Source: Areca catechu (lineage: Eukaryota; Streptophyta; Magnoliopsida; Arecales; Arecaceae). From it: a stretch of DNA of 64,000 bases. Under the pieces are notes generated by a model that worked only from the letters and a program-made list of their open reading frames with translations, made no database searches and was not told the DNA's origin. Position 1 is the first letter of the stretch, and every line of letters begins with the position of its first letter. The position numbers and the translations under genes are program-made. The DNA lies in the NCBI GenBank assembly GCA_021397845.1, contig CM038052.1, positions 149,446,854 through 149,510,853 of the forward strand, given 5' to 3'. Shown piece after piece: positions 23,219 through 35,777 of this stretch.

Positions 23219-25200
23219 TCTCAATCAAACCAAAATCTGAGCCAAAGCCTAGTAAAGGGTCAAGAAAAACTAAACTAGACTGACGACGCACTCCTAAAGA
23301 ATGGACTTTATTCCAAAGGAACCCTAGGTCTAAACCTAACAAACTAAGGCTCTCTAGGTTTGACCTTGGGTTGGAGGAGGGCATGCAGAGCATGAAAACT
23401 TATTATGAATGCCTAGTAGGTGCCATAAGGTCTTCCAAAAGTAGGTGGCAAACCTAATAGATTCTAAGGAGTCTTGCAACCTAGAGATCTCAGTAAAGTG
23501 TAATCCCATAGCTCTAGAAACATGAGAAGATTCAGGGAAGGGTAGGAAATAAGAATCAGAGTTTTGAGGTGGCTTTTCGGAAACAAGAAACAAACCTTGG
23601 TTATTTAGGACGACCTTAAAATGAGGACATTGTTCTATAGGTGCACTCATCCAAACCTCATGATTTGCTCTAGGAGGGTCTACAAGTGCAAGTTCTAGGA
23701 TAGGCTGGGTGCTCCTAGAAGGTGGAAGGTTATCAGGAAGGTCTTTGGAATGTTTATCTAGAAAGTCCTCTAAGCTACTGTCTTTTTCTTGTTCTTGGAC
23801 CTTCTCAATGGGCAATTCTTGTGAACCCCTTCCTTCTTCACACTTTTCTACCAGATTTGACTCAGGGGTGTCTTCTTTGGATTCCTCAATGAGTTCAAGG
23901 GTATTCTCACTTAAACTTTCATTTGGTGTAATTTCCTCTTCCTGAACTTCCTCAAAAGGATCTTCTCTTAGGGTTAGCTCCTGAATTCCTTGAGTGGCAG
24001 GGGTCCCCTCAATAACCCCATTAGGTAGGAGTTGGTTAATTGAATTATCGGGAGAGATATCCTCAAATTCTTCTTCTTCATATTTATCTATCAAACTTAT
24101 GTCAGGCTCATATATTTCTTCGTCAATCTCACTGAAAGGTTCTAATCTATTCTCCTTTGATTCCTCTTTAAGTACGGCTCTGGTCGGGTCAACTAATTTT
24201 GGGATGGCCATGCCTAACTCCTTCTCAGTGTTATCCTTCTGGTCAAGAGGTGACACAAGTGGGAATTGACAAACAAAAGTCTGGTTCACTACGGATGTCG
24301 GATCAATCGGAACTTGACTCAAGTTGGTAGAGGTTGGCTTTAAGTCCAAAGTACTTGATTGGTTATATCTTAAAGACCACTCATAGTCTTGGGCTTCTTG
24401 GTAGGCTCGGTCTAACTTATTGGTCTTTTCAAGGCATAGCTTCCTATAAATGTCTGGGTGTAACCCAACCCTAAACCTCGATGTGATCTGAGCTTCAGTC
24501 TTAATGGTATTGCATTTCATGTCATACCACTGGAAGTCCTCGATATATTTAGACATAGGCCTATTACCTTGTCGCAATTGGTACCATTGGTCTAAAAGTC
24601 TTTTCTCATAGGATCTACCTAGGTACCTATCTCTCAACTTACTTCTCATATCTCTCCCAGTATATATTTCCTCTTTTCTTTGATAACACTCACGCTCAAT
24701 AGCATATCAGTGCGACCTAGCATGTTTGGTGAACTTGATTTTGGCCAACCTAACTTGTCCTAATTCCGATATGTTAGTGTACTCAAAATACCGATCCATT
24801 TGTTCTTCCCACTTAATATATGTCTCTTGTCTTCCATCAAAAGTGGGTGCATAAGGTTCGGTGTTCCTAACGGGTCCCTTCTCTGAGTCAACCAAGTATG
24901 GGTATAGGCTCCTAGGACTAGACTCAGGGGCAAGATCATGGTCATAGGCTCTTAGATCAAACCTCCAATGATTAGGTTCAGGATCCCTGTATAAAGGTCT
25001 CCTAGGCTCTGGGTATGGGTGAGGTTGGGGTCTACCAAATTCTGAGTCAGGGGTCCAATTTCGGTGCCTAGGCTCCTCAAGTACCTGAGCTCAGTCTCTA
25101 AACTGGGCAACAGTATCAGTCATATCCTGACTCAATTTGGTCATACTTTCGGTAAGAGTCCTAATCATGGCCTCTAAATCAGGTTGGGTTTGACCAGGTT
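23219..25200 (-). pseudogene. E2 gag and acidic linker
   Basis: A 431-codon frame (24649-23354) preceded by gag N-terminal sequence (24945-24707: APTFDGRQETYIKWEEQMDR) across a stop. The gag core has LRDRYLGRSYEKRLLDQWYQ and SRFRVGLHPDIYRKL, closely parallel to E1. The C-terminal two thirds are Glu/Ser/Pro-rich without a zinc knuckle. The lower end runs into integrase at 23218 through an internal deletion. It is the longest open frame of the window, probably because E2 is a young insertion. Confidence 0.85.
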
Positions 25201-26124
25201 GGTAGGGTATTCCGTTCCGAGTGGACAAGATGATGCAAGCAAGCACACCAAATGAGACTTGACTGAAATGACTATGGGCTAACTAGACCTAGAGCCCAAA
25301 CTAGATGCCCAATCAGAGTGGCAAGCTAGCCTGTAGTAACTCGGGACTCAGCCAGGCAGGTGTAAGGAGAGTGTTAGGTCCCTAATTGCCAATCCTAGAC
25401 ACCAATCAGTGATTGGCAAGGTAGGCAGACCAGCACACAAGCCCTTCGGGATGTAGTCCCTGAATCACCATTCTAGACACTGAGTACAAAGCACACACAG
25501 AGTAACCAGACAAACTGACTAAACCCTAGGCTGGACCTGACCAGTTGGTGTTCCTAGTCCACTAGGGCAAATTAAGTCTAATAAATTTTAAAATTAGGCT
25601 TAGGATCGAATGAATGGGTGGTGGTTTTAGGCTAAGGAGAGGTTATCAACTCCTCCCCTTATCTTAGATGCTCAATTGCCCTTAAGATGAATTAGGAGAT
25701 GATCACTCAAAAAAAAAAATTGAATTGCAGAAACATAGAAACAGAATTACTGTAATTTAACTCTCAGAAATTTCACAGAAACCAATAAATTATAGTGAAA
25801 TTATGTAAAATATTTTCAATTATATTGGTTCCATCAAAATAAAAATCACATAATTTGGAGTTACCTGCAATGAGAAACAATTCATGCAACATGGCAGTTA
25901 TAGACTGAAAATAGAATGCTTCCCCCGTTTACAATTCCTGCTACAAAGTTGTAACCCAGCGGATCCCCTACGTGCCCTAGGAACACCCCATGGAATGGAA
26001 AGAGGAGGCTTGCACCTCACTTCGTTCCTAGGACCGGACGTCCTGGGGAGTCTACTTCGAGCAGACAAAGTAAAAAAGAGAGACACTCAAAACATGAAAG
26101 CAAGTCAGAAATCCTAGACAGGGA
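25201..26124 (-). other. 5' leader of E2
   Basis: No gene. 25346-25700 is the leader module shared with E1, Athila and the 47502 element. It contains the hairpin CCAATC/GATTGG at 25402-25416. Nearer the primer site is a perfect 9-bp inverted repeat CCTAGGAAC (25976-25984) / GTTCCTAGG (26024-26032). Confidence 0.75.
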
Positions 26125-26134
26125 TCTGATACCA
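26125..26134 (-). other. Primer binding site of E2 (tRNA-Met type)
   Basis: Minus strand TGGTATCAGA, four bases from the LTR end at 26139. A second identical site (with TGGTATCAGAG) lies 31 bases further right, inside the LTR. Confidence 0.75.
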
Positions 26135-26138
26135 AAAT

Positions 26139-27925
26139 TGATGCAGAATGAAAACTCTGATACCAAAATTGATGCAGAACAAAAGAGATGATGCGATGCG
26201 GAAGTAAATTAAGACTTTTTTTTTATATATATTTTCAGAAGTCGGCTTTGACTTAAATGAAAGTTAAACTAAATTGAAAGAAACTATATAATAATTGAAA
26301 GCACAATTCAAAGAAACTAGATTATCAGAGTAGTTTAGAAGTAAAGGATCGCTGGGGTTGAGAAACTCCCAGACCTAGGGTTTCACTCTGAACTTTCAAC
26401 AGGACAGAAATAAAGAGAAGGGAAGGGTTATATACCAGGCAGTGATCTTCACAGAGTTTGGTGGAAGGACTCTCTCGAGCAGATTGTTGGATCCTCGGAT
26501 TCGGATATCTTCGTAATGGATCCTCCAATACTGGTCCTTTGGCAGAGTTGGCTTCTCTTGAACTCAGGATCTGGGAAAGAAGAAGAACAAGTTAAGGAAC
26601 CAGATACTCAAAGAAAGGATTTACCAGATAAGAAGAACTTGAAAAATTGATGTTGCTGAAATCCTGACTCTCCTGGATGCTGATCTGACTTCCTCTGGGA
26701 TTTGCTTTATATTCGAAGTAGCCGATCTAGACCTGGATGCTGGTGGTCGGCCTCTACTTGGAAGAGAGGGGCCATGAGATGATGAGGTAGATTAGGGTTT
26801 GGATGATTGGTGGAATGAAGAAGATGATGGGCGGCTAGGGTTTGGAATTGAAGTGGCTAACCTAAGGTTTTGGTAGGGTTTTAGGGTTGGCGTTCTCACA
26901 CCTCCTCAAGGTTCCTTGGGAACCCAGATTTACTCCCTCACGGGCTCAACACCTGAATACAAGTATGGAAGAGAGAAACACAAAGTTGCTCACACAAAAA
27001 TTGATTTCATTCATCATTAAATTCAAGAGTTACATAGAGTTTAATATATAGACATAACAAAGAAATAAAATTTTATACATTTTCCAAGTGGGACTAATAG
27101 GACTAACCCACACTTTAGGCATCAAATTCTCTTCCCAAGACTCCTTCCATGAATGGGCAGCCCAAAAACTCCAAGAAAACTTGAAAATCAGCTCCAAATG
27201 GTAGGTTATGGGGGTGTCTCCTAGTATCTCTCCATGAATCAAGGATTTTCCCTTCATGGTTTGGCTCATTTGGACACCTCCTAGTCTTGCTCCACAAGTT
27301 TAGGCTTCTTCCTTTCATGGCTTTGGCACTTTTGGAAACTTTTGGGAACCTCCTTGAATTCCTCCCCAAGACATGCTCTCTTCCCTTTTATAACTTGGAT
27401 TTTTATGGAACATTGTGGGGCACCTCCTTGATCCTCTCTTCAAGAAAAATTCTTGCCATCCTGGCTTGGGTTTATCTAGAAAGAAATTGGCTCCTCCTTG
27501 GATGGAGGTATCTTGATGGATTTCTCTCCCAAGTGGTGCAAGAAAAAAAAGGAACTTACTTCTTGTGGTGTAGGGACCAAAGACACTGGATGGAGATGTG
27601 GCGCCTCCTGGACTCTGGCGTGTGGCTGGGAGTGTGGTGCCCACTTGCTTGGGCTTGGAAGAAAAAATGTGGCACCATGGACCTTGACTTGACTGAAAAA
27701 AAAGTGGCACCAACCTAGAGAAGACCTAGACCACTACTAGGACTTGTACTGAGTCAACATGACTCAACAAAATTTAAATTGTAGGGAAATACAGACTCAA
27801 GATTAAAATTGAGTTGACCAAGTCAACCCTCATTACAAAACAAGAAAACCCTAATTCTTGGGCAAGGTCAATTAGAGATCCAGATGGAGCCCTGAAGTTT
27901 TCTTCTGAGTCTGGTGCCCGCACCA
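26139..27925 (-). mobile_element. 5' LTR of chromovirus E2
   Basis: 1,787 bp, TGATGCAGAATG to GGTGCCCGCACCA, right flank CAATC (27926-27930), the second copy of the target duplication. By eye it differs from the 3' LTR by only a few substitutions per 100 bases, so E2 is one of the younger insertions. Confidence 0.9.
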
Positions 27926-28241
27926 CAATCTATATGGGCCTTGGAATCTAGGGTGCCATCAAAGGTGGGTGCGACTATCTAACGCTCCTCAAAAGTCTCT
28001 CTTCCTGGTCCTGGAGCTCCTGATTGAGCCACCTAGGGTTGGGCTCTTGGATTGGGTCATGGCATTTGGCTCTCCTAAGGTTAGGGGGTGTGGGAAGTGG
28101 TGACTCAGGATCAGGTTTAGTGTTGGACTCTTGGGTTCTCTCTAGGGTCCCTAATCGATTTTTTACCTGGTCAAACCTACCGTCTATTCGGGCTAGTTAT
28201 TAAGTAATGGTTCTCATGAAAGTCTCTAGATTGGGCTCCAT
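27926..28241 (-). pseudogene. Chromovirus E1 gag, N-terminal part
   Basis: ATG at 28241 (MEPNLETFMRTIT), then stops, ending APTFDGTLDSKA at the CAATC site. The next residues (DWEGGME) are found at 20644, on the other side of E2. This proves that E2 inserted into an existing gag gene. Confidence 0.8.
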
Positions 28242-29371
28242 GGTTGAACTAGGTTGGGGTTTAAATCGATGGTACTAGACTCTTGACCTAGTGGACATGC
28301 ACTCAATCAATCAATCAAGGGGTTATGATGTAGTCAAGCATACAAGGGTTAGCACGTTTTAGAGTTTGCTAGACCTAGAGCCAAAGTTGAATGTGTCAAC
28401 TCAACTTACACTCAACGGAACACCTAATCCTTCTACTAGCAGGTAAGAGGTGGGATGGTGGGAGGCTCCCCCTGCTTATAACAGGGTCTGAATTAAGTAA
28501 CCACCAGTCCACTTAGGACATTTTCTACTGGATCTCTGGCCTTAGACACCAGCTTCCAGTAATAGATGAGGGGTTTGGTGCACTAGTGTACCCACAAACT
28601 CGGACCCGACCTATTGGTGTCCATAAATCAATTAAGTTACTAGTTAATTTTAATTAGGATTTGGGTACGTGTGCAAGGTGGTGGTTTTGGGCCTAGGACA
28701 GGTGATGAAATCCTACCCTGATCTGATAGAGGAAAATTATCCTTAAGATTAGTTTAGATGAGATGATCACAATCAATGAACCCTAATGCAAGCTAGTAAC
28801 AAAATAGAAAAAAAAATATTTTTATCTTTTTTTATGATGTGGCTAACTTAAATTTAAGTTGGTTAAGTGATCAATCAAAGTTGGCTTGGGTTGGGTTGGG
28901 TTTGGTGATTAGGTTTAATTAGGTCAAGTATGCAAGACAACAAAAATTGAAATTTTTTTTTATTCTACTTTGATACAAAGGTTAGCATGGATTCCAGAGT
29001 AGAAAAATTCTTTAAAAAATGTAGGACTGAGGGTTATGTGTGAGGATGAGTCCTACCAAATTTTGTGCAAAACAAATGGAATAATGCTGCAAATCCTAGA
29101 GTTTCTAACTGTGTGCAGAAAAATCCAGTTTTTGGTTAGGGTTTCTAGGATGCAGATTTTTTTATTTCTTTTATTTCTATAAAATATGGAAAAAATCATA
29201 ATAATTAATAAAACTAATCAAATATTAATCAGTGCAAATTTCAAAAAAAAATAAAATACCTAAGTTGATGAAACAGACCTAAACTCGGACCCCTAATGTA
29301 GATAATAGGATGCAAAAATTTTGTTTAGGGTTTTTTTGATGTGTTTTTAATGATGCATGTCTGTCCTAAAC
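28242..29371 (-). other. 5' leader of E1
   Basis: Non-coding. 28430-28760 matches the shared leader module, e.g. GTGGTGGTTTTGGGCCTAGG and GCCTTAGACACCAG on the plus strand. The rest is AT-rich with nothing recognisable. Confidence 0.7.
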
Positions 29372-29385
29372 CCACTCTGATACCA
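29372..29385 (-). other. Primer binding site of E1 (tRNA-Met type)
   Basis: Minus strand TGGTATCAGAGTGG, three bases from the LTR end. Confidence 0.8.
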
Positions 29386-29388
29386 AAC

Positions 29389-30878
29389 TAATGCGGGATG
29401 ACTTTAAAGATGATATGTATACAGAAAAATGGTAAATTAATTTTTTTAGATTTAATTTCAGAGGCTAAAATCCTAAAAAATAGTAAAGTTCAACAGAAGA
29501 AGAGATAATGACAACTCTATGATACCCGCAAATAGGATCATGCAAAATAATAAAGGACAGGACCTCAAGGATTGAGAAACCCTTGGTTAGGATAGTTCTA
29601 CCTTCAAGAAAATCAGAACTCAGGAGAGGGTAGGGTGTTTACCTCGCAATGATGTTTGATCCTATCATAGACGAGGTCACTCAATGATCTGGATTGGTGC
29701 CTGGATGATTAGTTGTCTGCTCCATGGATCAGCAGGCTTTTCTTCAGTTGGTCCTGGTGGCAAAGAAAGCTTCTTCCTTAGAGGTGGTCACTAGAAGGAT
29801 CCTGCACACGTCACGATTTAGATGCAAGGATGTCAAGAAAAAATACGAACAAGAAACATATTGATGGCTATTGCTGAAGTTGGTGGCCTGCGTGGGGAAG
29901 AGGACACCAAGCTTGGATGAGGGGTGGCCTGGCAGCAGAGAGGGGTGCTTGGGATGGGTGCTTGGTGGCCTGGATGCCAGGGATTACCTGGAAGGTTAAT
30001 GGAAGGGGCGGTCAAGGCTTGGAGCACTTGGATGGTGGCGGGTTGGATGGAAGATGGAAGACAGGTGGCGGCCTGGAGGGCCCTTAGGGTTAGCAAATTA
30101 GGGCTTGGAGATGGAGGTTAGGACGATTAGGGTTTGAAGGAGTAAGAGTAGCAAGGGCGGCTAGGGTTTGCACACATACGGGTCTCACACCCACTCCAAG
30201 AAGGAGGAACAATTGATAGAAATCAATCAAGGTTTGTATTCATGAAAAAAGTTATTCATACAAGAGGTGAGGGATGGGTATTTATAGAGTTACCCAGGTC
30301 CCTGGACTCCAAAACAAATTAAATTATATTTCTTGAGGGCCAAGTAAACTTTGGTGGGCTAGGTCAGCTGCAGGCCTTCTTCTTGGGTTGGGGCGCCAGC
30401 TTGAGAGGGCTTGGACTGGGGCACCAATCATGAAACCCTAGAGGGGGCGGCAAGGCCTGGTATGGGTGCCTTCTTTTGATGGGCCAAGGCGTCTTGGGCT
30501 TGAAGGAGGGTGCCAGCTGGTGTGGACCTGGCAGGGAGCTGGGCTGAAGGAGGGCGCCATCTAGAGGGGAGCCTACACTAGGCTTGGGGCATGAAGGGGC
30601 CCATCTCTTGGGCGCCAAGGCTGGGGGCTAGAGTAGGGGCCTAGGTACTTGATCTCATGCTCTGGTGGAGGGGCCTGGTGACTCTTGGTGACCTTCCTCT
30701 TGGATGAAAGCAAAATTATAAGACTCTTGAGTTGGACTCAAACTCAACTGGACAAGGAACTTAACTGGACTCACATAGACTCACATGTCCCACTTTATTA
30801 CGACACTCAATTGGCTCACTTGTATTACAAGATTCAATTGGGTCGAGCAATCATTGTCGGATCTTGGTGCCCGCACCA
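29389..30878 (-). mobile_element. 5' LTR of chromovirus E1
   Basis: From TAATGCGGG (expected TG decayed to TA) to GGTGCCCGCACCA at 30878. It shares the self-complementary terminus GGTGCGGGCACC with E2 but is otherwise diverged. The G/C-rich stretch at 30360-30640 is LTR sequence; open frames there have no recognisable product. Confidence 0.8.
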
Positions 30879-32038
30879 CATTTGTCTTTCATATTTTTAT
30901 TTATTTATTTATTTATTTATTTTTAATTACCAAAAAATTGGAAATAAAACCAAAATTAGTTGATTCAATTTTTTTAATGATTATGGAAGGGATTAAGCTA
31001 TAAGCAATTTTTTTTAAATAACTACAAGCACCAACAAACAAATCCTAGATCATAAGACTAGGATCATGGATAATTAAGAAACTACCCGTAAGGTTAGGCT
31101 CAACACAGGTAATTAATATATAAATCTAATAAAATTAAAATGTTATGCTTAATTACTTTCAATATCAATTAAATATATATATATTTTTAGATAAATAAAA
31201 AGGTGTTCACAATCATGTTCGTAGTTGAATCTGGAAGAGGAGGCATTTTCCAAGCCAGGTTGTGATCCTGGTTGGATGGCAAGTTTGTCAAAGCCTTCAA
31301 ACCTGGATTACCAACACAAGATAATAGTAGTCCAAAATTATTCCAAATAGGAACATAATTCAATTAAGCCCAATAAACCCAAAATTAGAAATCGGTAGGG
31401 GTTTTTGGATTTGCTTTGAAAAGCATGTAGATTCCACATTCATGTGGGTGCCATCACAACTGTGTGAATAAGGTGCCCAGGGAATAAAGATCAGCCGGGC
31501 TCAGAAGAGATGATCGATAGGGTGACGGTAGAGGAACCAGATAAATAAATAGCACCAACTTTTCTTAAAATAACCTAAAGTTGGAAGGGGGCTGAGCTTT
31601 GCTTTCATGATCATGTGAATCAAGGTGCTTTCATGTTCATGCAAGCAAGGGGCTAGGGGGATTAGAGCTCGGCAGGGCTCGATGGAGAGGCAGTGAGATT
31701 GTCATGGCTAGAGAAAAATTGGTTCATCGATGCAGACATGCAATAGCATGGATGCTTGGTTCTAGGGATTAGGGGCATAGTGGCAGTGGGGCACCAAGCA
31801 TCTCGAGTGCAAGGATTTGATCACTGATGTTGATAGGAGCGACAGTGGGAGGAGTTGATGAGGTGATCGGAGAGGAATGTCGGTAGTGGTCAGGATGTCA
31901 GACCATGTGAGAGACTATGTGGGTGGTGCAGGAGGCCAGGGGAGAGGCAGAGGGGCTTGATGGTGGTTGGTGGCAATAGTGGATGCAGTGGGAGGCCTTG
32001 CCAGAACTGGCATTGGTGGGGCTTTTGGATGTGAGGTT
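30879..32038. other. Unassigned spacer between E1 and Athila
   Basis: No gene seen. A (TTTA)n microsatellite lies at about 30895-30925. The stretch 31240-32038 is G-rich on the plus strand without an open frame or recognised element. It may belong with 42465-43075 as the sequence into which Athila inserted. Confidence 0.4.
30895..30925. repeat. (TTTA)n microsatellite
   Basis: About seven uninterrupted TTTA units. Confidence 0.9.
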
Positions 32039-33354
32039 GGTAATGAACTCGTGAAAGCAACTCATATATGACCTATCTCAAGAGTACGGCCCGTACCCGT
32101 GGATCACGACCCATCCTTTAGGTATAGGTCAGTCAAAAGTTAATTCACTTCAACTTACCTCAAATGCTAATCCAACATGACTCCAGTATTACTTCAAATA
32201 AAAATAAATAGAAACAAGCATGGATTAATATAAAGCAAAATAAACATTTATTGCATAAGAATTTGGGGTACACAGAGAAAATAAAAGAAAACTATGGGAA
32301 CAAGGGTCCCTTTCTAACTTTTTATCTGACTCTCTGTGATAGTAACAGCAGGAACTGGAACTACGGACGATGATAAAGTGGAGCCTCCCCAAAATTCTTT
32401 TAGAGAAGAGAATCACCAAGATATTTATAGATGAAAAATACCGTGTCGGGCCCTATGGGAAATGCGGTGATTTCCTCATCCCAATCTGCTTCTCAAACTC
32501 AGCGCTATCTCCTCATCTGATATCCTTTGCGACCATATCTCCATCTTGAAAATCAAACTCAAAAATCCTATCGCACAACCCGCGTCCATCCAGTGTCATC
32601 CGATAACTCTTCTCGTTCTGATGCTTATCCTTATTTTCGGACATCCTGATCCGAGTCCGAGCAAACTTCCTCCATGATCACGAATCAGCAAAGGACGGTT
32701 ACCAAGAGGAAGCTGGGAGAAAGTAGGGGCAGTGACAAGCAGCTTCAAGGCGGCGACGACTTGCGGCAGCGGGCGGTGGGCACAGCGTGGCGGAGCTGGA
32801 CGGCTTCGGCGGCAACGCGCGGTGGCTTGCGGTAGCGAGACGGCACGGCAATGGCTTCACGGTGGTAGCAATGGCTGAATGGGGCAGCGAGGAAAATGAA
32901 GCATAGCAGCCCCATCTCTGGCATTTTTCTGGCCATTGAAGGCTCTCCGGCCGGCGGTGAGGTCGGCGGCGGCTTGGGCGGTGCCGGGGTAAGCTCTCCG
33001 ACGAGTTCCGGAGCAAATGAAGCACTATGGTCCACGGTCCTCTCCGTGGACCGGTAGCAATGGCTGCAGGTGGACTGGGCGCTGATCTATGGACCAAACC
33101 GTTGGTCTTGGGTGAACCGGTTGAAAGGTTTTAGGGACTGCTCCAAAAATCGTGTGGCTTTGAAGTTCATGCTAAATTCTTCTAAATTCCATTTCAGGCC
33201 CATTTGAAACCCGAATTGCATGCCGTTTGCGCCATTGGATTCCTAAAATCGAGCTCTACATGTTTATGGAGTAAATTCCTACAAAATGCCATAAAAAGTA
33301 TTAATTTTTAACTAAATAAAGTTGGGTTAATTTTTCTTATTTTAATGTTTAACA
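32039..33354 (-). mobile_element. 3' LTR of Athila, truncated
   Basis: Matches 41160-42464 closely over its whole length. It lacks the last 175-180 bases (minus-strand U5 end) that the other copy has (40979-41157). Its right end TTTAACA abuts a polypurine tract (CCCCCCAACTT on the plus strand). Both copies contain a G/C-rich segment with a 132-codon minus frame (32699-33097). Confidence 0.85.
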
Positions 33355-34545
33355 CACCCCCCAACTTAAACTTTGCTCATCCTCAATAAAGAAAATGAAT
33401 TAGTCTTGTGTACTAACTTGATCCGTGAAATGAAAATTATCTTATTAACCCTAAAATTAGAGGATACCCGGCTAGACCATTAAAAAGGTACTTCATTGGA
33501 TTACCAATTCACCCATTTAGTGGTAGAGTGAAGTCCATAGAAATGCTAAGAGTTGTTCATTTCCTAACTTTCTATCTCACTCTCTAAATCTTCCAACTTA
33601 CTTTGGTTTAGGTGTAATATTTATTTAGTTCCCTTCTTCTTCTTTTTTTTTTTTTTTTCTTTTTTTTTAGATAAAATGTAAAGTCAGTGTAATGTCCTGA
33701 CACCTTGCTTTCTAATTAACCCTTGTAGCGAGCTTTAAGCCAATGACTCCCAAACCAGTTGGCTTTAGGGAATTAGGTGTAAAACACCCCTCAGGCCTAC
33801 TGACTCAAGTCAAAAAGGCTTAGTCAAGACTGACTCTACAAAAGATTTCTTTACATCCGCACCTTTTGATGCGAACAACAACGCTTACTTAGGCGAAGGG
33901 GCCCTGTTACTCAGTGAGAGATGCTAAAAACCTTTATTAAACTCAGAAATTTTTTAACTGGGGACTTTTTATGATGCCTATACCAAAATAAGTAAGATTC
34001 ATTATCAAGATCAAAAGGCCGAATGGTCTGGAATTACTCTTCTAAAATTTTCTGGACTACACTCTACCATTTATAGGATTTCCTTGATAAATCTTTCCTC
34101 AGTATCTCTAAAATTTTCTAAACCGTTAATCACTCCTCATTTAGCGAGCTTGATTATTTTTAATTCGAGATAAAATTTTGTACACAAAAACCAATTAAGA
34201 TTTTACTCGAGGATTAGATTAATTTAATTAGATTACCCCCCCAACTTAATTTCCATTGTCCCCAATGGAAGAGGATACTAATAACGTAATGGCATGGAAG
34301 GATACAACCTGGTTGGGTATGGAATTGGATGTCCTTTTGTCACCATGTTCTCGCAATCTTCTTATATTACTCCTCTTGATTTATTCTAAAAACAAAGAAT
34401 TTGAAGTTAAAACTAAAAATATGAACTAAGTTGCTAAAACTAAAAATCTGAACTAAGACAAGAACTAAGGAAAGAGCTGGGCCGCCTCCCAGGAGTGCTA
34501 AGTTTATAGTCTTCAGCCAGACTAAGCTGATCTTCACAGCAACAC
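33355..34545 (-). other. Athila 3' region with two polypurine tracts
   Basis: No coding sequence; the env-like ORF known from some Athila elements is absent. A polypurine tract abuts the LTR (33355-33368), and a second, AAGTTGGGGGGG, lies at 34228-34240, about 870 bases upstream. A poly-T run lies at 33642-33670. The segment GGGAGGCGGCCCAGC near 34480 is typical of sequence just after Athila pol. Confidence 0.7.
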
Positions 34546-35777
34546 TGGGTGTACAAGATCAAGAGTTTCAACAACTTCTCCATCACTGATTCCTTCAATA
34601 TACGGTTTCAAACGCTGGCCATTCACCTTAAAAACATTTCCTTGCTTAGGATCCTTAAGTTCAACAGCTCCATGGGAAAATACTTGAGTTACTACAAAAG
34701 GTCCATCCCATCATGAGTGGAGTTTTTCGGGAAAAAGATGTAACCTAGAGTTATAGAGCCATACTTTTTGATTAGGCTCAAATGACATTCTATTAATGAA
34801 TTTGTCATGATAAGCCTTTGTTCGAGCCTTGTAAATTTTTGAACTCTCATAAGCCTCATTTCGTAACTCTTCCAACTCACTTAATTGAAGTTTTCTATGG
34901 AAACCTGCATTCTTCATGTCAAAATTAAATTACTTGACGGCCCAAAATGCACGGTGTTCCAATTCAACAGGTAGGTGACAAGCCTTTCCAAACACTAACT
35001 GGTATGGAGACATTCCTAGAGGGGTCTTGAAAGTAGTTCGATAAGCCCATAATATGTCATCCAAATGTTCTGACCAATCTTTCCTATAGGTTCTTACCAT
35101 TTTCTCAAGAATGTGTTTGATCTCTTTGTTCGAAACTTTAACCTGACTACTAGTCTGGGGATGATATGGTGTGGCTACTTTATGGGTAATTCCATACTTT
35201 TTCACCAGTCCTTCAAAGTGTCTATTTGTGAAATGCGCACCCCCATCACTAATAATGGCCCTTGGGCACCCAAACTGATTAAGGATGTTATGCTGAATGA
35301 ACTTGATTACAACTTTGTGATCATTGGTTCGAGTTGCCACAGCTTCAATCCATTTCGACACATAATCCATTGCTACCAAAATGTACTCAAATCCAAAGGA
35401 AGGAGGAAATGGCCCCATAAAGTCAGTACCCCAAACATCAAAAATTTCAACAACTAAAATGGGGTTTAGGGGCATCATATCTTTTCATGAAATATCCCTG
35501 TTTGTTGATATTTAATATAATTGCGGTCAAATTCGTGTGCATCTTTAAAAAGAGTTGGCCAATAAAATTCACTTTGCAGCACCTTTGCTGTAGTTTTCCT
35601 CCCACTAAAATGTCCCCCACATGCAAGAGAATAACAAAAATTGAGTATACTCTTGAATTCACTCTCAGGGACACATCGCCTAATCACCTGATCTGAACTG
35701 TATTTAAACAATTTAGGTTCCTCCCAAAAGTAATATTTGATTTGTGAAAAGAACCTATCTTTTTCTTGTTGTGACCA
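34546..35777 (-). pseudogene. Athila integrase
   Basis: Zinc-binding part in 35711-35475 (FCYSLACGGHFSGRKTTAKV, QSEFYWPTLFKDAH), a frameshift at about 35476, then the core. FDVWGTDFMGPF holds the first Asp, ISDGGAHFTN the second, and KVSNKEIKHILEK the Glu. The core ends at a stop (34930), followed by the C-terminal part (34917-34711, SFEPNQKVWLYNSRLHLFP) and a last stretch to about 34546. All three catalytic acidic residues are present, but stops and frameshifts make the gene non-functional. No chromodomain. Confidence 0.85.

Noticed and set aside
30364..30618. 84-codon G/C-rich minus frame
   Set aside because: It lies within the 5' LTR of E1, has low complexity and no domain.
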